From positions 4,774,001-4,838,000 of the forward strand of contig NC_046676.1 in the NCBI RefSeq assembly GCF_003369915.1: a stretch of DNA of 64,000 nt, read 5' to 3'. The position numbers and the translations under genes are program-made. The notes beneath the pieces are model-generated. The model saw nothing but the letters and a program-made list of their open reading frames with translations, was not told the origin of the DNA and did not search any database. The DNA comes from Drosophila miranda. Its lineage: Eukaryota; Arthropoda; Insecta; Diptera; Drosophilidae. Below, one piece after another: positions 31,916-42,977 of this stretch; the stretch's first letter is position 1, and each line of letters starts with the position of its first letter.

Positions 31916-32668
31916 TCATGAACTCGCGGTTTTCCTGGTGCTGGGGTCGTCCTCATCGTTGTCTTCGTTGTCTTCTTCGTTTTCGCTGGTGAGGGTGTGC
32001 TCGACGTCGTCGCTGTTGAGGGTGTGCTCGTGGTCGTGGTAGGTCTTGAGGTCGGCTAGTCCGGCCGTTCGTCGTTGTCTTCGCGGATGCTTCTGGAGTC
32101 GTGCTATGGTGGGGGAAATAAATTTTACTACTTTGTGAGGCCCCTCATATTTGAGAGCCAGTTTGGCAGCGAAGTTGTCCGCCGCTTTGGACAGGTGATG
32201 TTGGCGTAGCATCACGAGCGTCCCGATCGTGGGTCTCCATTCGCGTCGACGTAGGTGTTAGTTCCTGCTCTGCGTCTGTGATGCCTGCTGGGTATTTTCC
32301 TGTACGATGGCGAAGATTTCCTTGTGTCGCTTGGCCTTGTCGGTTGGGATCTCTGTCACTTCGCCTAGTTCTGGGGTCGCCTCTTCGTACAAGGCTCCAG
32401 GCAACCGAGGTTCCCGGCCGAGTACGATGAATGCTGGGCTGAAGCCTGTGGTGTCCGATGTGCTGCTGTTGATGGCTAGGCTGAGTTCGGGCAGCAGCTC
32501 GTCCCATGTCCGCTGGTCTCCATCGATGTACTGGGCGATCATGGTTTTGATCGTCCTGTTGGCTCGTTCCGTGGGGTTTTGTTGTGGGGTATAGGGCTTG
32601 CTGCCACGGCGATAGGTCCTCCAGTTCCAGGGTGGTAATGGTGAGCAAGATCGCGTTCTCGTAGTCAT
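31916..32668 (-). pseudogene. element 1 integrase C-terminal remnant
   Basis: The frame 32258-32668 has YTPQQNPTERANRTIK, the part of gypsy integrases holding the catalytic Glu, followed by a WDELLPELSLAINSS segment. The next frame (31916-32215) continues with KYEGPHKVVKFISPT, a GPY-like C-terminal module. The two catalytic Asp regions and the HHCC zinc finger are absent, as are RT and RNase H. The remnant is out of frame with the upstream protease/repeat frame, with the junction near 32600. The element cannot integrate on its own. Confidence 0.8.
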
Positions 32669-32812
32669 CCGAGTCGGCTGGGCGAAACGGGTTGCGTTCC
32701 CGAGCTATCTCGGCGTCGGCTAATGGCTCCAGTTGGTAGTCCGTCGTCGGGGTTTCTGTGATCTCGTCCTGTGGTATCGGGGTTCGTGGCTTGCGTGATG
32801 TCTGTCGTGTTG

Positions 32813-34206
32813 GTGACTCCCGGTTCGATGAGCTGGCCCTGGATTGATCCCGCGGGGCCGCAGCTATCTTTGCTGGAGTATCCTGGTGATTCCTGGGTCC
32901 TGTTGCTGACTCCCGGTTCGACGAGCTGGCCCTGGATTGATCCAGTGGAGCCGTAGCTGTCTCTGCCAAAGTCCCTTGCTTCCTGCTGTGTCCTGTTGGT
33001 GACTCCTGGTTCGACGAGCTGGCCCTAGATTGATCCAGTGGAACCGTAGTTGTCTCTGCCAAAGTCCCTTGCTTCCTGCTGTGTCCTGTTAGTGACTCCT
33101 GGTTCGACGAGCTGGCCCTGGATTGATCCAGTGGAGCCGTAGCTGTCTCTGCCAAAGTCCCTTGCTTCCTGCTGTGTCCTGTTGGTGACTCCTGGTTCGA
33201 CGAGCTGGCCCTAGATTGATCCAGTGGAACCGTAGTTGTCTCTGCCAAAGTCCCTTGCTTCCTGCTGTGTCCTGTTAGTGACTCCTGGTTCGACGAGCTG
33301 GCCCTGGATTGATCCAGTGGAGCCGTAGCTGTCTCTGCCAAAGTCCCTTGCTTCCTGCTATGTCCTGTTAGTGACTCCTGGTTCGACGAGCTGGCCCTGG
33401 ATTGATCCAGTGGAACCGTAGCTGTCTCTGCCAAAGTCCCTTGCTTCCTGCTGTGTCCTGTTAGTGACTCCTGGTTCGACGAGCTGGCCCTGGATTGATC
33501 CAGTGGAGCCGTAGCTGTCTCTGCCAAAGTCCTTTGCTTCCTGCTGTGTCCTGTTGGTGACTCCTGGTTCGACGAGCTGGCCCTGGACTGATCCAGTGGA
33601 GCCGTAGCTGTCTCTGCCCAAGTCCTTTGTTTCCTGCTGTCTCCTGTTGGTTACTCCTGGTTCGACGAGCTGGCCCTGGATTGATCCAGTGGAACCGTAG
33701 CTGTCTCTGCCAAAGTCCCTTGCTTCCTGCTGTGTCCTGTTAGTGACTCCTGGTTCGACGAGCTGGCCCTGGATTGATCCAGTGGAGCCGTAGCTGTCTC
33801 TGCCAAAGTCCTTTGCTTCCTGCTGTGTCCTGTTGGTGACTCCTGGTTCGACGAGCTGGCCCTGGACTGATCCAGTGGAGCCGTAGCTGTCTCTGCCCAA
33901 GTCCTTTGTTTCCTGCTGTCTCCTGTTGGTTACTCCTGGTTCGACGAGCTGGCCCTGGATTGATCCAGTGGAGCCGTAGCTGTCTCTGCCAAAGTCCCTT
34001 GCTTCCTGCTGTGTCCTGTTAGTGACTCCTGGTTCGACGAGCTGGACCTGGATTGATCCAGTGGAGCCGTAGCTGTCTCTGCCAAAGTCCCTTGCTTCCT
34101 GCTGTGTCCTGTTAGTGACTCCTGGTTCGACGAGCTGGCCCTGGATTGATCCAGTGGAGCCGTAGCTGTCTCTGCCAAAGTCTTCGTTTTGTTGCGTTGT
34201 CCTGTT
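32813..34206 (-). repeat. tandem array of a 93-bp (31-codon) repeat
   Basis: About fifteen head-to-tail units, each near 93 bp. In the protease frame each unit encodes LAETATAPLDQSRASSSNQE followed by SLTGHSRKQGT. Because 93 is a multiple of three, a second frame is open across most of the array. Two units carry a base change making TAA in the protease frame (33651-33653 and 33930-33932). The array sits where reverse transcriptase should start. Confidence 0.95.
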
Positions 34207-35000
34207 GGTGTCGGGGTTCGTGCTGGGGAACTGGCCATGGTTGGTTCCATCGGTGTCGCAGTTCTTTCCGTCGTAGCTTTCTTCGTGTCCTGTTGTGGTG
34301 GCGTAGTCCTGGGGTTGTTGCTTGATCTTGTCTGGTAGGGCTTTGTTGTCACTGCGGTTGGATGGTTCGTGGTTGGCTGTGGGGTGTTGGTCTGCGGCTG
34401 GTCTCGGATGGCAGTGGAGTCCGCAAACGTGACAGACCGTGGGCGTGGCTGGGCGGTGCATGATGGTATCGTCCCGGCGGGTTTCTGCTGCAACTTCAGC
34501 TGTAGATATGCCCGTCCGCAGTGGATCCTTGCGCGGATGCCACAGAGGAAGTCGAGCCCCAAGATGAAGTCGTCTAATACCGTGGGGAGTATAAGAAGAG
34601 ATACCTGTGTTTCTTGCTGATCCAGGCGCACTGTGACTGCTATCGCTTGGTTGATCTCCTTCCTGGTTCCATCTGCCAGGCGGATCCTGGTCCTCACCTC
34701 TCGCCTGTTCTCGGTCGTCCCTATCTCCTTCGCCAGCCGCTCACTGATGAAGGATCGTGTGGCTCCAGTGTCGAGGGTGGCCGCAAATGCTCTCCCATTG
34801 ATGTCCACCAGGGCAGCGATCCTTCCTCCGGTCATGCTTAATGGGTGGGTTTCTCCTGTTCCTGGGTGCGCGCCTCCGTCCATGTCCCAGTTGGGCGGAG
34901 ACTCGACCCGTTTCCCGACGCTGGTTTCCGGCAGCAGTTGATGGTCCGGACCCCTCGGTGGCCACATTCCCAACAGAACAGCTTCTGTCGGTTTGTGCAC
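33930..35000 (-). CDS. element 1 aspartic protease with repeat tail
   Basis: Retroviral-type aspartic protease: active site LDTGATRSF and, about 80 residues on, the ILGLDFL strand motif of the fold. It overlaps the gag end by about 160 nt in the -1 frame, the usual gypsy arrangement for Gag-Pol by -1 frameshifting. After the protease comes a Thr/Gln/Pro-rich linker, then the first two 31-residue repeats, and a stop at 33930-33932 created inside a repeat unit. The same frame is open again downstream to 32145. No reverse transcriptase follows. Confidence 0.8.
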   Translation of the reverse strand: MHKPTEAVLLGMWPPRGPDHQLLPETSVGKRVESPPNWDMDGGAHPGTGETHPLSMTGGRIAALVDINGRAFAATLDTGATRSFISERLAKEIGTTENRREVRTRIRLADGTRKEINQAIAVTVRLDQQETQVSLLILPTVLDDFILGLDFLCGIRARIHCGRAYLQLKLQQKPAGTIPSCTAQPRPRSVTFADSTAIRDQPQTNTPQPTTNHPTAVTTKPYQTRSSNNPRTTPPQQDTKKATTERTATPMEPTMASSPARTPTPTGQRNKTKTLAETATAPLDQSRASSSNQESLTGHSRKQGTLAETATAPLDQSRSSSSNQESLTGHSRKQGTLAETATAPLDQSRASSSNQE

Positions 35001-36261
35001 GCACCACTGAAATGGCCGTTTTCCCCACAGTTCCGGCAGGCTCGTTGTACATCGATCGCTTGCTCTTCCTCCTGGCCGATTCCTCGGTTGGCGATCTCGG
35101 TTTTCCCGGGCGTCTCGTGTGTGTTGCCCCGTTGGGGGTTGGTTCCATTGCCGGTAAAGGCGGCACGGGGTCGATGGTTCTGCGTGGTCCCGATGCTGCG
35201 GAGTGCGTCTCGGTCCCGCGCGGTTTCGTAGGCCGAGACGAGCTGGGTCAATTCTGTGAGTGATCGGAAATCTTGTCTGCGCGTATTCATTTGATACTCC
35301 GGACGGAGATTTTCGTAGATCCGCTCGAGTTCCTGTTCCCGAGTATACTGGGCTCGTTGCATCATCAGACGCAACTCGATAAGGTAATCCCGGAAGGATT
35401 CCTTGGGCTTCTGTTCCCGACTTCGTATGGTGTCTCCAGCCGCTGGAAGTATCTGGGGGGCAGGAAGAATTCTAGGAATTCTTTCCGAAAGTCTGTCCAA
35501 TTCTGTCCCTGCATCTGAAAAGTTCGGAACCATCCTTCGGCCTTACCTGTAAGGAGACCGGAGATGGCTCGCGGCAACTGCTCTGGGCTCCCGCCGTATG
35601 ATTCCACTCGCTCCTCGAGCCTTTCGATGAACTCTAGTGGGTCCGCGTGGCCGTCGAAAGTAAATCCCCATTTCCGGAGTTTGTCCGCCAGTAACGAGTA
35701 CGAGATCTCACCCCCTCCGGTGCGTGAGACCCGATGTCCCTGAGGAAGACGTGGATGTTCTCCTTCCGTGGTTGTCTGGTGGCTAGGCGTGGCCAGGGGT
35801 CCAGCGGTAGTGGGTACTGGCGCGTGGTTTTTGCTGGACGCCTCTGGTCTGGTTCCTTGGAGTGGTCCTTGGGCAGCTCGTTGTGGTTGCTCGTCCTGGG
35901 CGGCCGGTGTCTCGGTTGCTGACTCGCGGTATCCGTGGGTGGATCCTTGGCTCGTGCTGGGCAGCTCGGGTACAATTAATCGCAGTTTTGGTCCCTCCTT
36001 GCTGTCTTCCATCTTCGTCCGGCTCTCTGGCCCGGGTGACGTGGCTGGACTCCGGTGGTCCCTGGGGCTCGGTATGTTCCCAAAGTGCGTAGCCAATTCG
36101 TCCAGCCTTGCCTGCACGGCTTCGGGGTGCCCAGGGCGTGCGATGAATGCGGTGATCCGGCTCCGTAGGTCCTCTACAGTCCCAGTTTCTCCTAGTCCAA
36201 ACTCCTTAGCTAGGCTCTGCAGCTTGTCCTTCCTGCGGGACGCTATCCAGCGGATGTTCAT
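34838..36261 (-). pseudogene. element 1 gag, frameshifted
   Basis: The frame from 36261 (MNIRWIASRRKDKLQSL) has an N-terminal helical region, a Pro/Gln-rich linker and a gypsy-type capsid segment (FTFDGHADPLEFIERLEERV, GKAEGWFRTF). Near 35435 the homology changes frame and continues in the frame 34838-35533 with IELRLMMQRAQ, then a zinc knuckle CRNCGENGHFSGAC (C-x2-C-x4-H-x4-C) and a second Cys cluster (CWECGHRG). The switch equals one missing base, so the gene is broken once. Confidence 0.85.
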
Positions 36262-37110
36262 CCTGATCCTGGTACACTAATCGGGGCACCGGTACGAGTC
36301 CTTATCAGCACGGTACTGGGTCTGGGGCTTCTGTACTAGGATACGCGAGTCCTGTTCGAAGGACAGGCGGCACGGTACTGGATCGGTGATCCTATACTAG
36401 GATACACGGCACTGGGGTGGGGGATCCTGTTCGAAGGGCACGCGGCACGGTACTAGATCGGTGATCCTGTACTAGGATACACAGCACTGGGTTGGATGAT
36501 CCTGTCGAAGGATACGTGGCGCGGTACAGGGAAAGGTTCTGTCTGACTGCTCGGTGGTAACTGTGTGACTGCTCGGTAACAACTACCTGACTGCCCGGTA
36601 ATGACTGTCTGACTGCTCGGTAACAACTGCCTGACTGCCCGGTAATGACTGTCTGACTGCTCGGTAACAACTGTCCTGACCGGTGTTCCTGCTCCGCCTT
36701 ATATTGGCCGTGGCCATGACTTTGTGGCCGAGGGCTCCTCTGCCATGTAGCTGCTCCTCTGCGATCGCCGGCTGTCCCTCGCTGCTCCGTTGTTCTACCG
36801 CTGCTTCGCTGCTTGGCTGCTCTGTCACTGCTTGGCTGCTCTGTCACTGTCTCGCTGCTCTGTCACTGCCTCGCTGCTCTGTCACTGCTTGGCTGCTCTG
36901 TCACTGTCTCGCTGCTCTGTCACTGCCTCGCTGCTCTGTCACTGCCTCGCTGCTCTGTCGCTGCGCCTTCTCCGCTCTGCCGCTGCCACGTTGCTCTGTC
37001 GCTGCTACTTATCCGCTCTGCCGCTGCCTCGTTGCTCTGTCGCTGCTGCTTTGCTGCTCTGCCGCTGCGCCGCTGCTGCTGCTTTGCTACTCTGTCGCTG
37101 GTGCCGCTTT
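36262..37110. repeat. element 1 leader: three kinds of tandem repeats
   Basis: About 36290-36530: near 76-bp units with GGCACGGTACTGGATCGGTG and CTAGGATACAC. About 36535-36680: units mixing CTGACTGCTCGGTAACAACT and CTGACTGCCCGGTAATGACT. About 36790-37110: 19-bp units of CTGCTCTGTCACTGCCTCG type, degenerating to the right. They lie between the PBS and gag, where packaging signals would be. Long open frames through them are repeat artefacts. Confidence 0.75.
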
Positions 37111-37287
37111 GTCGCCGTCGCGTGCCAAAGTTTTAGGCGCCGTCCGCGGCCATTTTCTCCCGGCACGCGGTGCTGTGTCTTCGGCGTCTCTCCCCGTCTC
37201 TTTCTGTCGCGTATGTGGCTGGCCGCGTGGTTTTTCGCGTCTCTCCCCGTCTCTTTCTGCCTCGTAGGTGGCTGGCTACGTGGTTTT

Positions 37288-38378
37288 TATACCCGATACT
37301 CAAAATGAGTATTGGGGTATATTAGATTTGTGGTAAAAGTGGATGTGTGTAACGTCCAGAAGGAATCGTTTCCGACCCAATAAAGTATATATATTCTTGA
37401 TCAGAATCAATAGCCGAGTCGATTGAGCCCTGTCTGTCTGTCCGTCTGTCCGTCCGTCCGTCCGTCCGTCTGTCCGTCCGTCCGTCCGTCCGTCCGTCCG
37501 TCCCCTTCAGCGCCTAGTGCTCAAAGACTATAAGAGCTAGAGCAACGATGTTTTGGATCCAGACTTCTGTGATATGTCACTGCTACAAAAATATTTCAAA
37601 ACTTCGCCCCGCCCACTTCCGCCCCCACAAAGGTGGGGAATCGGTGAGGATGACCATATCTTCTACAGTGCAAAATCTGAACCAGATCGAATAATGATTA
37701 TAGCCAGAATCAAGAAAACAATTTCATTCTTTCTCGCTCTGTCTCTCTCTAACACACAGGTTTCATGGTCGGTTTTGTCAATTGCAAAATATGAGTTCAA
37801 GGATCTCAGAACCTATAAAAGCCAGAGCAACCAAATTTGGTATCCACACTCCTGTGATATCGGACCTTGACCGTTTCGTGTCCAAATTTCGCCACACCCC
37901 CTTCCGCCCCCGCAAAGGACGAAAAACTGGGGCATCCACAAATCTCAGAGACTATTAAGGCTAGAGTAACCAAATTGGTATCCGCACTTCTGTTAGATCT
38001 CACTATAAAACGTATATCTCAGAATTTCGCCCCACCCCCTTCCGCCCCCACAAAGGACGAAAATCTGTTGCATCCACAATATTGCACATTCGAGAAAACT
38101 AAAAACGCAGAATCATAGATAATGACCATATCTATCAGATTGCTGAATCTGGATCAGATCAGATCATTTTTATAGCCAAAAGGAACAAATAAATTTGCAC
38201 TGGCTACGCAGCCCCCGACGTCACGCTCAGACTGATTTTCTGTCTCTCTCGCACGCACTCCTTGTCGTGTCGTTTAATATTAGCGGCGTCTGCCGGAGGA
38301 GAGCCATACTGACTTAGTATCGGGTATAACTGTAGAGTTGCGGTCTCCGCAGCAACTCACAACGTTCCCCCTCGTTTT
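37288..38378 (+). mobile_element. DINE-1/mini-me-like element in element 1 leader
   Basis: Near full length: it begins with the palindromic end TATACCCGATACTC/GAGTATTGGGGTATA, has a (GTCC)n tract near 37440-37505, and ends with TAGTATCGGGTATA, a hairpin built on GAGTTGC/GCAACTC, then ACGTTCCCCCTCG. No protein is encoded. Inserted in the non-coding leader. Confidence 0.8.
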
Positions 38379-39415
38379 TTTTTTCCCGCGTGGTTTTCGC
38401 CGGCGCGTCTGGGACACGTGCCGGCGGCTGTTGCTTGGGGGGTATTAGAGAAACCAGCCTCAGCTTTACATAAGTCGAGGGATCAAAGATTGGTGCTGGC
38501 TATTCGCCGGGACTCTGATTTTTGGCTGCTAATCACTGATTTTAAGTTTTCCTTCCTTTTCTCCTGCTGCTTTTTCTGATCCGTGGCTCCGAAGCATCGT
38601 TTGCTGTTTTGCTTTTGTGGGTCTTGCCTTTTAATTGTTGGCTGCTGCTTGGTTCCCTTTTCACTTTTAACCATAGCTCACAAATAACTGTTGACACTTT
38701 CGGCGTGTCTGATAAAAACCTCTCATTGACGGACACATTGAGAAAATGGACTGAAAAGACCCGATCAAATCTGTTTTTGCTCAACTCGCTCTTCGCTCAA
38801 GCAAAGATCGATTTTTTCACTTCTCTTTTGTTCCTGTTTTTCACTGAGCATCTTGTCGCGAGTGAACGAACAAAGTGCCTTTTGCGTATGTATGCGTGCT
38901 TGTACGTGTGATGCTTATGGCAACTATCAATTTTTGTGAATTCTATACGGTTTGACTATTGGAGCTTAAAATGAATCGTGAAAAGCAAAACGAAAATGTT
39001 CGTTTGCCAATTTTGCAAATAAATATACATATTACAATACAATAGCCCAAAAGATGCGGAAAACATGAATAAATAAACATATACACGAAAAAAAAACCAA
39101 AAACACTTTACTCAGACACTTTTTTGGTTCTGCTCATCTAAAGACACTTTTGCTGTGAGCGCTTGACCAAAGTGTCTTTCTAAGTTGTTATTGTGAGACA
39201 GGATCGTGTGTCGGGCTCACCCGAAAACCCGAAACACATAACACAAGCGAAGAGACAAAAAGTGTTCTGCTCAGTGAGAGACCGTGTCTTCGTGGTCTTT
39301 TTCGGTTTTGTCAGTGACGAGACAGCAAAGGGAAAAAGTGTTGACCGTCGTTTGCGAGCTATGCTTTTAACTGCTTTTCACTTATTCCCTATGCTCACCG
39401 ACTCTCCCCTCGTGA
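38379..39415. other. element 1 leader, non-coding remainder
   Basis: Between the nested element and the PBS. Several AGTGTCTTT/CACTTT type motifs occur near 39105-39180. I see no coding region, and its continuity with the element rests on position alone. Confidence 0.4.
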
Positions 39416-39433
39416 GTCCCTGCTCGGGCGCCA
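39416..39433 (-). promoter_or_regulatory. element 1 primer-binding site
   Basis: On the minus strand, two bases inside the 5' LTR, TGGCGCCCGAGCAGGGAC matches the Lys-tRNA class of primer-binding sites used by many retroelements. Confidence 0.8.
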
Positions 39434-39435
39434 TA

Positions 39436-41012
39436 TGTAAGGAAGTTCTCAGGCCGAGGTACAGCTTCTCAGTCTGTCCAGGGCCCGGTCCTTCCCCACA
39501 GCAAAATTTGTTGTGTGAGGACCTAAGGGGAGAGCCGCTCGTGGCGAAAGCGCGCCCGTGGGGTGGATCGTGGGACGGTCGGGCCTGGCCCGGCCACGAG
39601 GCGTGGGTGAAGCCGTGCTTGGGAGCTGCAGAGACGGGCGTTGGGGGTCATGTGTGGCGGGAGACGGGGTTTGGGTCAGGGATCGGAAAGGTGTGGGAGA
39701 GGGGAGCCCAGCCTAGCAGATGCCGCATGATCCACGACTCACATCTGCGTCGCCGGGTCCCCCGGGCGAGGGTGTAGGAGAGGGAACCCAGCTTTGCGAA
39801 TGCCGCGTGAATCCACGACTCACATCCAGCATCGCCGGGTCCCCAGGGGAGAAAGGTATAGGAGAGGGAAAACCCAGCTTGGTGAATGCCGCATGAATCC
39901 ACGACTCACATCCACTTCGCCGGGCCTCCCGGGAAAAGGGAAGAGAGGGGGAGGGGGGTGAGTGACTCCTACGGCGAATGTTCTGAGGCAGAGATTGGGT
40001 TGAGGTTGGTGTCTTTATTGATTTCGGATCATTTCCCTACTTAAAATCCCGAGCCTGCAGCGGGGAAATAAACGCCAAAAAAAATATCATAAACAACATG
40101 TGGGCATGGATATGTAAAGAAACTGCGGGAATGTTCTGCTTATACCTGCCTACTGCACCGATCTATCCCCCCAGAGCTCACATACGTGAGGTGGCTCACC
40201 CTTGTGTCCCTTCTTTGGGTCCTGTTCCCCCACGGCGGGTCCTCGTCACTTCGGTGGCTTCCTTTGCACACCGCGTGGGTGCGGTCACAGCTGGTTTCAT
40301 TCACCGCGTGCGGGCGAGCCCGGCTTATTGCGTACACGGCGCGGTCCCGGCTCACTTTTCACATCTATTTTGGCTTCCGCCGCACAACCGGTCTGGCTCA
40401 GCCCTCGGAGATCACTCCCGAGCTTGGCTCGCGCTGGACCGTGCCAGGCCTCGGCTTTTCTTTTTCGCAGCTTCTCTGCCGCTTCGCTGCTGCGCCGCCT
40501 TCGGCTGCGTGGGTGTATTGCCTGCTTCGCCGTCGGCTCTTTTCCTCGGCTGCGTGGGCGTAAGACCGATCGGCGGCTTCTCTGCCGCTTCGCTCTCTTT
40601 CATGTTGTCTCTTTTCGTCTGCGTATAGCCGTTCTCTTCCTTGCGTTGGCTGCGTGGGCGTAAGAGCGTATCTCTTTCGTGTTGGTTCTCTTCGCCTTCG
40701 TATAGCCGTGGTGTGCGTCTCTCTTCGCTGCGTGGCCGTAGTGTGCGTCTCTCTTACGTGTTGGTTCTCTTAGTTCTAATAAGTAAAAAAGGCCTACTGT
40801 TTTCGGGTTTCTTAGCCTATTTCTTACTTTAATGGGTGAAAATAAGGATTCATTGTTGCTTGTCTTGGTAATACTAATAATAATAGAAGTAATAAAATCG
40901 GATAATAGTGATAATGAACTGAGATAATAATGAAATTAGATAACAAGCCGTCGGGGCGGTCCCTTCAGGGGATGGTGTCGTGGTCAGTGTTGTGGAGGGT
41001 TATGCCTTCACA
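39436..41012 (-). repeat. element 1, 5' LTR
   Basis: 1577 bp, TG...CA, nearly identical to the 3' LTR outside the nested DINE-1-like copy. It differs by tandem units near 40490-40770 (GCGTGGGCGTAAG, GTGTGCGTCTCTCTT and related), where the two LTRs have gained or lost copies. Followed by ATAA. Confidence 0.9.
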
Positions 41013-41016
41013 ATAA
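41013..41016. repeat. target site duplication ATAA, right
   Basis: Matches 28628-28631 on the other side of element 1. Confidence 0.75.
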
Positions 41017-41238
41017 TTAAACGGCGGAATTGGTATTCTCTCTCTCTCTCTCTTTTAGAATCTCTGATCTTAAAAGGTAAGAATTGATGAGAGAGTGCGA
41101 GCTCTCTCTCAATTTTAAATTTTTCAACCTATCTTGTGAGATGGAAAAAACATAGATTGAGAGAGAGGAACCCCGACCGCTAGTTATGTTTTAGGAAATT
41201 TTATTTTCCTTTGCAACATACTGGTTCTTATTTATTTT

Positions 41239-42018
41239 CATACCCGATAATCAATTCCTACTGATCACAGTTTTCGACTCGAGTAGGCCCATTTGACTTG
41301 TTGCCTCGAACCCCCAAATGAGGATTTTTTGCGGAAGGTGGCATTTTTCGGCCCACCGGAATTGGAGTACCCAATTTCACCGAGGTCCAAGGTGATCTCA
41401 ACGATTCAAACAGTTCTTGATCAGCATCAATAGCCCAGTCTATTGAGCCCTGTCTGTCTGTCCGTCCGTCCGTCTGTCCGTCTGCCCGTCCCTATCAGCG
41501 CCTAGTGCTGAAAGACTACAAGAGCTAGAGAGCTACAAGAATCCCACAAAGGGCGGGGATGCCACACAATTTCAAAGATACGAGAAAACCGAAAACGCCG
41601 AATCGTAGAGGATGACTATATCTTCTGAGCCAGGTCGTATAATTATTATAGCCAGAATCAATAAAAAAATTTCATTCTCTCTCGCTCTGTCTCTCTCTAA
41701 CACACAGGTTTCATGGTCGGCTTTGCCTATTGCAAAATATGAGTTCCCAGATCTCAGAGACTATAAGAGCTAGAGCAACCAAATTTTTGATCTATGAGAT
41801 TGCTGAATCTGGATTAGATCGGATCATTTTTATAGCCAAAAGGAACAAATTAACTTGCAGTGGCTACGCAGCGCCCGACGACATGTTCAGACACGTTTTC
41901 TGTCGCTCCCGCACGCACACATTGTCGCTCAATGTAGCCATATTGACTATGTATCGGATATATGTATGTACATGTAGAGTTGCGGTCTGCGCAGCAACTC
42001 ACAACGTTCCCTCTCGGT
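41239..42018 (+). mobile_element. older DINE-1-like element
   Basis: Diverged copy: CATACCCGATAATC at the left, GTCTGTCCGTCC tract near 41450-41490, and GAGTTGCGGTCTGCGCAGC hairpin then ACGTTCCCTCTCGG at the right. Internal deletions and many substitutions relative to other copies suggest it is the oldest in this window. Confidence 0.7.
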
Positions 42019-42977
42019 TTATTTGTACGAATGTGCGATTCATATACATATGTACAGTTTATTTTATTGTTTATTTAGGTATACAGAAACCCTATGGGTT
42101 ATTACTCTTATCATGAATTTTATCATGCTTATTCATAGCTACATCCCACGGCCTGTTACATATTTAATATTAATATTTTTTTACATATTTATGGAGGCCA
42201 GTAGTGCAACTTTGACTTCTTAGCGTCAATCCATCTGTGAATCACCAAATATATAATCATTTATGTACGTTAGTATAAATCGTAACCATGTTCATGTGTG
42301 AACACCCGTAGAAGATAAAATAAATTTTCTAAATTCAAAACATGGCAGCTGAAAAATATAGCGTTTATTGCAAGATTTTTCATTGTGGGAATGAGTTTTA
42401 AAAAGGCCTTCATCTAAAGCCATATATTTATGTACATATGTATGTACATGTTAAACTGCCACTTTAACGTCCTCTTTTATATGATTAAGCATATTTGATT
42501 TTCATAACTCATATTGTATATCAATGGAATAATCGTTCATAAATGTATTCTAAGTTAAAAAAATCTAATGGTTATTGCAATTATTAAAACTTAGATATTA
42601 AAAGAGGAGATATTTTTTAAATATTTGAAGTGAATCTTCAAATTCCAAAGCGGAGTGCATGTACATACATATGTATGCATGTAAATTACACGAGTAATTG
42701 TCAAAATATGTGTTAAAATAGAAAAAGAGACAACACGTCAGCTGTTCAGTGGCTGTTTAGTGAGGCTAAAGAAGTTAGTTTTCTCTAGAACGTCGGGCTG
42801 TATATGTATATCTCTCTGGCTGAAGTCCGGCATTCTAAATTTACTAGCATTCTAGTATTGGGAACTCCGACTATCAATTCTTCGTATTTCGTAGGTGTGG
42901 AAGTAAGTAAGATACATATATATATTTTTATATGGAAAACTGTTTCAATGTCAATGTTGTTGATGCTTAGTTCTAAA
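42019..42977. other. non-coding DNA with serpin intron fragment
   Basis: No coding exon seen. On the minus strand, 42230-42280 closely matches the last intron-exon junction of the serpin at 27119-28453 (see findings). Near 42730-42800, GTCAGCTGTTCAGTGG and downstream sequence could be promoter-like, but nothing follows it. Confidence 0.4.

Larger units (their letters stand above)
28632..41012 (-). mobile_element. element 1: defective gypsy-type LTR retrotransposon
   Basis: About 12.4 kb, transcribed on the minus strand. It has two LTRs (28632-30984 and 39436-41012), beginning TG and ending CA, flanked by a 4-bp duplication ATAA, so it is a true insertion rather than a rearranged piece. Inside, in minus-strand order, are a primer-binding site, a repeat-rich leader with a nested DINE-1-like copy, gag, protease, a 31-codon repeat array, an integrase C-terminal remnant and a proline-rich ORF before the purine tract. 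Reverse transcriptase, RNase H and most integrase are missing. The family name is not recognised; the long LTR (about 1.6 kb) is distinctive. Confidence 0.9.

Noticed and set aside
33358..34461. 367-codon frame as an independent gene
   Set aside because: It is the second open frame of the 93-bp repeat array. The protease frame is the one linked to known domains. Kept only as an observation.
36683..37308. Long plus-strand open frames rich in Leu, Cys, Ala and Ser
   Set aside because: They run through 19-bp tandem repeats and stay open in several frames because the repeats lack stops. No domain, and they are antisense to the retroelement leader.
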